From contig JANQDY010000049.1 of the NCBI GenBank assembly GCA_028278625.1, positions 1-47,628 of the forward strand: a stretch of 47,628 bases of DNA, written 5' to 3'. Both the position numbers and the translations under genes were made by a program. Every line of letters starts with the position of its first letter. Position 1 is the stretch's first letter. The notes under the pieces were generated by a model. That model worked only from the letters and a program-made list of their open reading frames with translations, did not search any database and was not told the DNA's origin. The stretch is from Thermodesulfobacteriota bacterium. GTDB taxonomy: Bacteria; Desulfobacterota; DSM-4660; Desulfatiglandales; Desulfatiglandaceae. Positions 17,901-23,793 of the stretch are shown here, piece after piece.

Positions 17901-18914
17901 ACAGGGCACAATCAAAAAGCCGGACTTCCCACGGCCCAGGTTTTTAAGGCGATTGCCGTTTCTATTTTCAAGGCAGGAATAAAGGACGGCTTCAGGACGT
18001 GGTTCCCGCACTACGAGATGCCAAAAAGTGAAGGCCTTATTTTTCAGGCCGCCTTTTTGAAGGCAGCCAATCATGTTTTTGCCGGCGAAAATCCCTATGA
18101 CGCTTTTGATTTGTATTTGCAGTCAGTGTTCAATGCCATCGCGCCTAAGAGGCTTCTGCTATTGTTGGATGAATTCGATAAGATCCAGGATGGTATCGAT
18201 ACGGGGATCACCAGCCCTCAGGTACCTGAAAATCTTCGCGCCTTGCTGCACGCCAACCCCAATATGACAGGAATCCTTTGTTATTCAAAACTGCTACGGA
18301 GATTAAGGGAAGAATACTGGTCTATGCTGTTCGGACTCGGGCATCCTGTTTCCGTAGGCTCCTTGGAGCTGGCGGATGCCCGTTCTCTGGTCACGCGTCC
18401 AGCCGAGGGACGGCTCGTTTTTACGGACAAAGCAAGGGACAAAATCGTTGATCTCTGCGCCCGTCAACCCTATCTGATTCAGAAACTCTGCAACCGGATT
18501 TTCGAAATGGCAGCGGATAAGGCCCAACCAACAGTTACGGAGCAGACGGTGGATGAAGCGTCTTGGGGCATGACCGGGGATGACGAACATTTCGCAACCT
18601 TATGGCAGCATCATGTGGGGTCGGAACGAAGGCGATTTATTCTTTCTTTGTGCGAGAGACTATCAGACAGCCCGGATCTCATCACCAGAAAACTGATTGA
18701 AATTAAACTTGAAGAAGCGCGGATTGACGTTCGACGCACGCAGGAACTCAGTGACGATTTGATGCATCTGAGAGAGCTTGAGTTGCTGAGTATAGATGAA
18801 AACGGTTCGACCTACCATATCGCCGTTCCGTTGATGGGAGCGTGGATTCGCCGGAATGTGGACCACGAAGGACAGCGCAGTTGCGCAGCCGAGGAAAGTG
18901 AGGAGCAGATATGA
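14982..18914 (+). CDS. Fusion of HsdM-like methyltransferase, HsdS-like recognition domain and P-loop ATPase
   Basis: A 1310-residue protein. Residues about 150-420 are an N6-methyltransferase fold with DPCFGTGGLL (from D194), but motif IV reads A-C-P-P-W with C280 where Asn or Asp is expected, so methylation may be lost. VPEGTLFSGG and FTGIKSNLLLF match HsdM. Residues about 463-625 are a single HsdS-type domain (ELPLGNVSAVMSGVTYGRET ... LPIPVPALPLQERLIKEW). A helical linker follows, then a probable beta-sandwich (about 795-890). From about 907 there is a P-loop domain (FFGRKD, Walker A GNRRSGKTS 941-949, Walker B LLLLLDEFD with D1063-E1064) and a winged-helix-like C-terminus. It starts 113 bp after hsdS without a clear ribosome site and overlaps the next gene by ATGA. 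I know no named family with this whole order. A DNA-site sensor coupled to a STAND-like ATPase is my inference. Confidence 0.85.
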   Translation: MNSIPSKDDPFISSLHDALTSKNLSINIYFVVSIAAWCLLRWIEQQDREMEAIALFDGSQYDPVLPPKTRADIWIDLPTDQVRGFVYDNLVPILKDEQTTFDGNSIARALLKGSLVTDIEGFEREKVLWKKIHSWIASVDFSNPAQLSSAGRLLEILLDTSIEQTKSAEFFTPKPVVELMVELANPKPDERIYDPCFGTGGLLVESARRIKAAAKTLPAGEWDRLRSQSIFGVDINPLVHTIALTRIILAGIPEPNLELADSLERPVSSSSDRFDVILACPPWGYTGRVSNRDRFRYTHLSLPSKDMTNLFLQHIMQSLRPEGRAVVAVPEGTLFSGGPDRKLRQHLLQKFSVEGVVSLPAGTFAPFTGIKSNLLLFRRSKPKENVRFLEVNRLAGTNENTAFKEETPEEIAKNFWEGKSNERLWEKAIKELKKRDWELIAKRGGDEELAKWLDAIKKADPEIQELPLGNVSAVMSGVTYGRETATKARTSLGKMPIVRISDIRENRIIQPSLFLAEKAQSRVKSSQFLKADDILLSTSGTIGKIGIVSPEDISEQCLAAKSLVLIRPDESILPQYLFSLLRSETYRKWMTGRARGSTIQHLSIRTLRHLPIPVPALPLQERLIKEWRERKEPDPLSVFLEIVSRKDNHLFEEFIELVGGAVKVVSGLSDSFESDPLAGLDNLAANCELFIQEFGSRSSFKWLEQWFDHLLNACDNLKDIRHIPKGPSLFALLQSALPSFLEANVILYELFEVPEDSDFKEILGHLNRISDVGRDLIEKFSDILLKDIHIKTLTGATWLSVGIQNELLVEMVNDGPLPIRNFIVETHTDIGTANIPYFAEFSKKSIVFEIPPQALPGKFDFSLIWKGRNMKGERIGGQTDLAVDIKSTRDALYQTSLGPSPYIIGSPIDREEMFFGRKDVIEKIALQLSTSHRANIILLEGNRRSGKTSILNRIIDGKLFPGWIPAYCSFQSGTGHNQKAGLPTAQVFKAIAVSIFKAGIKDGFRTWFPHYEMPKSEGLIFQAAFLKAANHVFAGENPYDAFDLYLQSVFNAIAPKRLLLLLDEFDKIQDGIDTGITSPQVPENLRALLHANPNMTGILCYSKLLRRLREEYWSMLFGLGHPVSVGSLELADARSLVTRPAEGRLVFTDKARDKIVDLCARQPYLIQKLCNRIFEMAADKAQPTVTEQTVDEASWGMTGDDEHFATLWQHHVGSERRRFILSLCERLSDSPDLITRKLIEIKLEEARIDVRRTQELSDDLMHLRELELLSIDENGSTYHIAVPLMGAWIRRNVDHEGQRSCAAEESEEQI

Positions 18915-20479
18915 AAAATCCTTATGTCACCAGTGGGACGGATATTGCGCCCATGTTGGGGCGGGAGCGGCTTTTCGAAAAGGTCTGTAATATGCTGGTC
19001 AAACCCACGCCTGATAATGTGTCCATCGTCGGCCCCAAGCTTTACGGGAAAACGGTGTTTCTGAATCACCTTTGGGGCCATTTTGCGGCGGGCTCGGAGA
19101 ATTACTTGAATTCTGTCTTTATTGACCTTCGGCATGCCACACCTCAAACGGATGCTGAATTTCTGCTCAAAATGGCTGATTCAATTCGAGGAGCCTTGAA
19201 ATCCTACGATTCGGAACTTGCGGAGATATTGATGGAGACAGACCCGGAAAGCATTGGGGATATACTCCAACTGGTTTTTGATGCCCTTGCGGATAAAAAG
19301 AAACGCTTACTGGTGGTATTTGATGGGTTTGATTTTCTCCCCGTCGGGACCGGAATCAGTCCCAATCTGCTCGACCAATTGCGGTCCCTCGTTGAGAAGT
19401 CATCTCTTGCCTTTGTTATCGGAAGTAGAGCAAGACTGAGGAATCTTTGCAAAACTGAGGAATCCCGCACCTCTGATTTCTGGCGGATTTTTGCCGACCC
19501 GGTTTTGTTAGGCGCTTTCGAGGATCAGGATTGGGATGATTTGTTGAAACCTTTTGCCGAGAAAACTGTTGCAGTGGAAAAGAGCGCCAGGACGGAACTC
19601 CGGCATCAAACCGGAGGTATCCCCGTACTGGTCGCAGGTGTCCTACAAAATCTCCATGCAGCAGCGGTCAGAAATTCAAAACTCAGCAATGTCGAAGTGG
19701 CCGAATACTGCAAAACATTTCATGCCGCTCTCCCCGATGCCATAAGAGAGTTATGGGATGATTGTTCGATTAAACTGCAAGGACTCGTCGCGGAAGCCGC
19801 TTCGGGAGACCTAAGGCAGGGCAATATTCCTCGACTTTTAAGTTCTGAAGCAGAGTCCAGAGGGTTGCTCCGCGCTGAAAAAGGAGCCATAAAAGTCCAA
19901 TGTCGTATTATTGCGGACCATGCGAAAAATATGGCCTGCGAGGTACAGGAGATGAGCAGGCTTTTTGGATCAAAAGGGAATTTTGATCAAAACATCAGAA
20001 GACTTCTCGAGCTGCGGCTCGGCCATTACGAGGGTTGTGATGAGCGATTGCGGCGTTATGTGGGATATGCGATCAGGGATTTGGCAGATGAGCCGGATCG
20101 CGTCCTGCATTCGGCTAGAGGCATTGTTGAAGTGGCTCTTGAAATGGCATTAGGGGCAGAAGGATTGAGAAGCGGTGAAAAATTGCCGGAAAGTTTGAAA
20201 GAACAACTCGAAAAATTGAACAGAGATGGCGTTCCTGAACATTTCCTTCAAATTCCAAGAGACAGGGGGCAGTTATGCTCCTTTTTGAGACACATTACAC
20301 GTTATAATCGAATTGCCAAGAAGGTCTCACGACATACGTCCTTATTGATTGATCAAGTGAACTCGATCGGAAATTTCATAAACCACAGGGAATGGGAGAC
20401 CCCATCCTACGGGCTCGCCTGTTCAATGTGCTTTTTGGCCATTGAACTGATGATTTCTATCCAGCGGGACTTATCATAA
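18911..20479 (+). CDS. P-loop ATPase-like partner protein
   Basis: A 522-residue protein whose ATG overlaps the preceding stop (ATGA, 18911-18914), so it is translationally coupled to the fusion protein and probably works with it. The N-terminus reads GRERLFEKV, then Walker A GPKLYGKTVF (41-50), and a Walker B LLVVFDGFD (132-140) in which Gly follows the Asp where a catalytic Glu is usual. The layout (GR-E motif, P-loop, Walker B) parallels the C-terminal ATPase of the fusion protein, so it may be a paralogous, perhaps hydrolysis-weak, partner. The C-terminal 250 residues are helical with no motif I recognise. It may act as a regulatory or assembly ATPase, by analogy to STAND/AAA pairs. This is the last gene of the restriction block; a 587-bp gap follows. 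Confidence 0.8.
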   Translation: MKNPYVTSGTDIAPMLGRERLFEKVCNMLVKPTPDNVSIVGPKLYGKTVFLNHLWGHFAAGSENYLNSVFIDLRHATPQTDAEFLLKMADSIRGALKSYDSELAEILMETDPESIGDILQLVFDALADKKKRLLVVFDGFDFLPVGTGISPNLLDQLRSLVEKSSLAFVIGSRARLRNLCKTEESRTSDFWRIFADPVLLGAFEDQDWDDLLKPFAEKTVAVEKSARTELRHQTGGIPVLVAGVLQNLHAAAVRNSKLSNVEVAEYCKTFHAALPDAIRELWDDCSIKLQGLVAEAASGDLRQGNIPRLLSSEAESRGLLRAEKGAIKVQCRIIADHAKNMACEVQEMSRLFGSKGNFDQNIRRLLELRLGHYEGCDERLRRYVGYAIRDLADEPDRVLHSARGIVEVALEMALGAEGLRSGEKLPESLKEQLEKLNRDGVPEHFLQIPRDRGQLCSFLRHITRYNRIAKKVSRHTSLLIDQVNSIGNFINHREWETPSYGLACSMCFLAIELMISIQRDLS

Positions 20480-20566
20480 GGAAATTGGCCGCATTGGACG
20501 CAGCAGACATCTTCTGATGGCAAATTTTCGGATCAGTCGAATTCAAAATGAGGCAAAGACAGCGTG

Positions 20567-20614
20567 CAGCCAGAGTCACGGCCAGAGTCACAGCCAGAGT
20601 GACAGCCAGAGTCG
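20567..20614. repeat. Four 12-bp tandem repeats
   Basis: Four head-to-tail copies of cagccagagtca with one or two changes each (units start at 20567, 20579, 20591 and 20603). A 12-bp period keeps any reading frame, and the minus strand would read Val-Thr-Leu-Ala repeats, but no gene start supports that. It could be slippage DNA or a set of protein-binding half-sites. Confidence 0.85.
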
Positions 20615-20847
20615 TCCAGGAAAAAGGAAATGCCATTGAAACAGTTCCGCCCCTATTTGACATGCAATAGGTGATGCTTCCGAAAATATCTTGTCATGAT
20701 ACGCAATGCGTTTTTCAATTTTAGCTCCAAGCAAACGGCCGCACAAAGGACCAATTCGGGCCAAGAAAGTGCCACGTGATTGGAGGCGCAAGCGGACACC
20801 ATAATATCCGTCAGATAGAAAATTCACCCCGAAAATCATAAGATAAT

Positions 20848-20864
20848 TTATTGTAGGGCAATAA
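20848..20864. promoter_or_regulatory. Inverted repeat TTATTG-N5-CAATAA, candidate activator site
   Basis: A perfect 6-bp inverted repeat (TTATTG, TAGGG, CAATAA) sits about 150 bp upstream of the CBASS -24 element, the usual distance for an enhancer site of a sigma-54 activator. No matching copy was seen before the hsdR promoter, so the assignment is weak. Confidence 0.3.
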
Positions 20865-21011
20865 TTATTGTTTAAGTTCCAATTACTTGAAAGAGATTGT
20901 CTCCTCCCCCCGGTTTCTTTCTTTGAAGCATATGTCATAACACATTGATATTATACGATTATGGTCAGGCATTTCGGTGATGTCCATGATTCCTGCCTAG
21001 CTTCACTTCAA

Positions 21012-21027
21012 TGGCATGCCTCTTGCT
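21012..21027 (+). promoter_or_regulatory. Sigma-54 (-24/-12) promoter for the CBASS operon
   Basis: TGGCAT-GCCTC-TTGCT matches the consensus TGGCAY-N5-TTGCW. GG is at 21013-21014 and GC at 21025-21026, the required 10-base gap. The predicted start is near 21038, 29 bases before the patatin ATG. Together with the site at 9703 it puts both defence modules under the same sigma factor. Confidence 0.78.
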
Positions 21028-21066
21028 CTTTTCTGCAAATAAATTTGGACGGAAAGGTGATGGGCA

Positions 21067-22005
21067 ATGGATCAGCGTTTTCAGATACTCTCTTTGGATG
21101 GTGGCGGCATAAAAGGTATTTTTTCGGCGGCGGTACTTGCTCATCTCGAGGAAGACCTTCACCTCGATATCACGGATCATTTTGATTTGATTGCCGGCAC
21201 ATCCACCGGTGGAATCATCGCCATCGGGTTGGGGATGGGCATGCTCCCCCTTGAAATTTTGCGTTTCTATGTGGATAAAGGTCCCGAAATCTTCGGCAAC
21301 GGTCCGGTGACGTCTTTAAGGCGCATTTGGAGGAAAAAGCACTCCCCGGATGGTCTGGAAAATGCCTTAAAAGAATGCTTTGGCGATACCCTTTTGGGTG
21401 CCTGCCGGAAACGTCTCGTCATTCCTTCCTACAACATCGGCGAAGATGATGTTTATCTCTTCAAAACGCCGCACCATAAACGTCTTACACGGGATTACAA
21501 AGTCCCCTTATGGAAGGTCGCCATGGCCACGTCGGCTGCTCCGACCTATTTCCCGTCATTCAGAAATGTCGACCATATTAGGCTTGTGGACGGTGGCGTA
21601 TGGGCAAACAACCCCACGATGGTGGGTATCGTCGAGGCGGTCAGCATGCTCAACGTTCCCCTTGAAGCCATCCGTGTTTTCAGCCTAGGTACGACCAGTG
21701 AAGTCAAAGGACGGTCGAAAAAGCTGGATCACGGCGGAATGCTGCAATGGGCATTCGAAGCGGTGGACGTGATCATGCGAGGTCAGAGTATCGGGGCAAG
21801 CACCCAGGCGATGCATTTGATCGGGCCGGAAAACGTTTTCCGCCTTGATCCCAAGGTACCGAACGGCCTGTTTGCTCTTGACCGGATGAAGGAAAGTGAA
21901 TTGCTCAGCAAAGCGGCCCATGAAAGCAGGCATGTTGCACCGCTATTCAAGGATAAATTTACAGATCATATGGCCGATGAGTTCAATCCTTATCATCACA
22001 TGTAA
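21067..22005 (+). CDS. capV: CBASS effector: patatin-like phospholipase (CapV-type)
   Basis: A 312-residue patatin-family phospholipase. The oxyanion motif DGGGIKGI is at 11-18, the nucleophile elbow GTSTG at 44-48 (Ser46), and the catalytic Asp lies in VDGGVWANNP (D175), so the Ser-Asp dyad is complete. In CBASS systems CapV is switched on by a cyclic nucleotide and degrades membrane phospholipids, killing the infected cell. The ATG at 21067 follows GGAAAGGTGATGG. It lies 14 bp before the CD-NTase gene, with GGAGG between them, and behind a sigma-54 promoter. A housekeeping patatin is unlikely because of the gene pair. Inner-membrane action is inferred from the family. Confidence 0.92.
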   Translation: MDQRFQILSLDGGGIKGIFSAAVLAHLEEDLHLDITDHFDLIAGTSTGGIIAIGLGMGMLPLEILRFYVDKGPEIFGNGPVTSLRRIWRKKHSPDGLENALKECFGDTLLGACRKRLVIPSYNIGEDDVYLFKTPHHKRLTRDYKVPLWKVAMATSAAPTYFPSFRNVDHIRLVDGGVWANNPTMVGIVEAVSMLNVPLEAIRVFSLGTTSEVKGRSKKLDHGGMLQWAFEAVDVIMRGQSIGASTQAMHLIGPENVFRLDPKVPNGLFALDRMKESELLSKAAHESRHVAPLFKDKFTDHMADEFNPYHHM

Positions 22006-22019
22006 AAGGAGGCCCCAAA

Positions 22020-23228
22020 ATGTCTTATGAGCGTAGGAAAAACGAATTCAGCAAAATACTTGAATATCTAGCGGAGTCACTTGATATTTCAGAAACCCGG
22101 TTCAAGGAGGCTGAAGAAAGATATCAGGCCGTCAGCAAATGGCTGGAAAGGGACGGCTCCATCGTAGCAGAATTCAATCCCGTCATATACACCCAGGGGT
22201 CCTTTCGGCTCGGCACGGTTACCAAACCAATTACCGACGAGGAGAAATACGATATCGACCTCGTCTGTCGACTGAATCTTAGCAAAAAACAGGTCAGCCA
22301 AAAGGTGTTAAAGGAGTTGGTGGGCGTCGAAATCAAATCCTATGCAAGTGCGCACAACATGAAGAACCGCGCCAAGGAATCGAGAAGGTGCTGGACCCTG
22401 GACTACGCGGAGGGGACCCAATTTCACATGGATATCCTCCCCTCTATTCCCGAAAGCGACACGATTAAGTGGATACTGCAATCCCGGGGTGTTCCCGACG
22501 GTATAACGGAGCATGCCATCGTCATAACGGATAACACCCTGGCGAATTATGCCTATTTGGATGAAGACTGGTTGAAAAGCAATCCGAAAGGTTTTGGAGA
22601 ATGGTTTAAGGAACGCATGAAAATCCAGTTTGAAACCAGGCGCCTGATCTTGGCGAAATCAATAGCGGCCAAGGCAGAGGATGTTCCGGAATATAAGGTT
22701 AAGACAACGCTTCAGCGTGCCATCCAACTCCTTAAACGGCATCGCGATATCATGTTCGAAAACGACTGCGACGACAAGCCGATCTCCATGATCATTACAA
22801 CCCTTGCGGCCCACGCCTATCAAAACGGGCCTGACCTCTACGATGCACTTTGCACCATCGTAAAGGGGATGCCGAATTATATCTTGACGAAAGAGGGTGC
22901 CCCGTGGATCCCCAATCCGGTGAATCCCGAGGAGAATTTTGCGGATAAATGGGAAGAAAACCCAAAGAAGGAACTGAATTTCAAAAGATGGCTTGCGCAG
23001 GTTGAAAGAGATCTTGCCTCGGCATTTAGTGAAACAGGAATTCACAGGGTGGCGGATCGATTAAAACCGGCATTTGCAGATCGAGCGGTAAACGAGGCAA
23101 TGAAAAACATGGGTGATGATTTGAGATTGAAACGCAAATCGGGCCTCCTCAGAATGGCCTCGGGAACAGGAGTGCTTGGCAATCTGGGTGCAACTTCCGT
23201 TAGGGATCACACATTTTATGGCACGTAA
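22020..23228 (+). CDS. CBASS CD-NTase (cGAS/DncV-like nucleotidyltransferase)
   Basis: A 402-residue nucleotidyltransferase that would make the cyclic di- or trinucleotide signal for the phospholipase. The core motif TQGSFRLGT (G60-S61) is followed by D78-I-D80 (KYDIDLV) and a third acidic residue in FHMDILPSIP (D138), the complete metal triad. The start follows AAAAGGAGG. The C-terminus is HTFYGT, with Gly next to last; in type II CBASS the cyclase C-terminus is joined to the E2 cysteine, so this tail is relevant. Its stop lies inside the next gene (11-bp overlap). The product cannot be deduced from sequence; CapV pairs in known systems mostly use cyclic GMP-AMP. Confidence 0.92.
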   Translation: MSYERRKNEFSKILEYLAESLDISETRFKEAEERYQAVSKWLERDGSIVAEFNPVIYTQGSFRLGTVTKPITDEEKYDIDLVCRLNLSKKQVSQKVLKELVGVEIKSYASAHNMKNRAKESRRCWTLDYAEGTQFHMDILPSIPESDTIKWILQSRGVPDGITEHAIVITDNTLANYAYLDEDWLKSNPKGFGEWFKERMKIQFETRRLILAKSIAAKAEDVPEYKVKTTLQRAIQLLKRHRDIMFENDCDDKPISMIITTLAAHAYQNGPDLYDALCTIVKGMPNYILTKEGAPWIPNPVNPEENFADKWEENPKKELNFKRWLAQVERDLASAFSETGIHRVADRLKPAFADRAVNEAMKNMGDDLRLKRKSGLLRMASGTGVLGNLGATSVRDHTFYGT

Positions 23229-23646
23229 GATCGGGAACAAAAAAATAAACCTCTCCGTTCAAGGGCTTCATCTGAAAGGGTTATTTCCACAGTCCCGCGT
23301 TCATATTCAAAGAAGCTGTTTGATATGGGAAGGCAAGATAATGCCCGCGGAACTCAGTCAGGCATATACGGTAAAACTGAGCTATAAACTTGGGAAATCT
23401 CCCCAGATTAATGTCTTGGATCCTGATTTGCTGGCACCTGAAGGTAAAAGCCTTCCCCACACCTATTCCGGAAAGCGCCTATGCCTACACTATCCTGGAA
23501 ATGGTGATTGGCATGGGGGTATGCTCCTTTCAGAAACGATCGTGCCCTGGATTTCGGAATGGCTTTATTTTTATGAAATCTGGCGTGTCACCGGAAAATG
23601 GTATGGAGGCGGGATGCATCCAGGAACTCGGAAACGCCCTAAATGA
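23218..23646 (+). CDS. Stand-alone E2-like CBASS accessory protein (short type II)
   Basis: A 142-residue protein that overlaps the CD-NTase gene by 11 bp and was started at ATG 23218. It has LPHTYSGKRLCLHYP with Cys89 in the place of an E2 catalytic cysteine, then TIVPWISEWLYFYEIWRVTG and GGGMHP. This pattern is what I know from the E2-only proteins of short type II CBASS operons, where the E2 protein binds and conjugates the cyclase C-terminus without E1. No E1, JAB or other Cap gene follows, and the operon ends in a terminator 80 bp later. The family call is from motif memory and could be tested by structure prediction. Confidence 0.8.
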   Translation: MARKIGNKKINLSVQGLHLKGLFPQSRVHIQRSCLIWEGKIMPAELSQAYTVKLSYKLGKSPQINVLDPDLLAPEGKSLPHTYSGKRLCLHYPGNGDWHGGMLLSETIVPWISEWLYFYEIWRVTGKWYGGGMHPGTRKRPK

Positions 23647-23727
23647 TATGACCGATATTCCTTATAATAGAATTTTTCCGGATGAAAAGCCATTCAGCGA
23701 AGTTACTTTCAACTCTGTGTCGACCGC

Positions 23728-23762
23728 AAAAAAAGAGGGCCTGCCTTCGCAGACCCTCTTTT
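23728..23762. terminator. Bidirectional terminator between CBASS and beta-oxidation operons
   Basis: A stem AAAGAGGGcCTGC / GCAGaCCCTCTTT with a CTTC loop carries TTTT on the plus side and seven T on the minus side. It can end both the CBASS transcript and the opposing acyl-CoA dehydrogenase transcript. One arm lies in the 44-bp repeat also present at 5490. Confidence 0.85.
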
Positions 23763-23793
23763 GGGGGTGTACCGTTGTGTAGGAGTTGTAACT

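Larger units (their letters stand above)
20480..21066. other. Regulatory region upstream of the CBASS operon
   Basis: 587 bases without a believable gene; frames on the minus strand have no ribosome site and odd composition. The region holds a 12-bp tandem repeat (20567-20614), a possible minus-strand -24/-12 site (20774-20759), a 6-bp inverted repeat in AT-rich DNA (20848-20864) and a strong plus-strand sigma-54 promoter (21012-21027). The length is enough for activator sites 100-200 bp upstream of that promoter. Confidence 0.6.

Noticed and set aside
20567..20614. Short direct repeats as a CRISPR array
   Set aside because: Units are 12 bp, head-to-tail and without spacers; no cas genes are present although a CARF domain is encoded nearby.
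20588..20938. 116-codon minus-strand frame between the ATPase and CBASS genes
   Set aside because: No ribosome site or recognisable domain; overlaps the repeat and promoter region.
8196..23646. Island as a prophage or integrative element
   Set aside because: No integrase, transposase, tRNA attachment site or phage structural gene is present; only the dehydrogenase relics hint at a boundary.
23390..23782. 130-codon plus-strand frame as an extra CBASS gene
   Set aside because: It overlaps the E2-like gene in another frame and runs through the terminator; no motif is seen.
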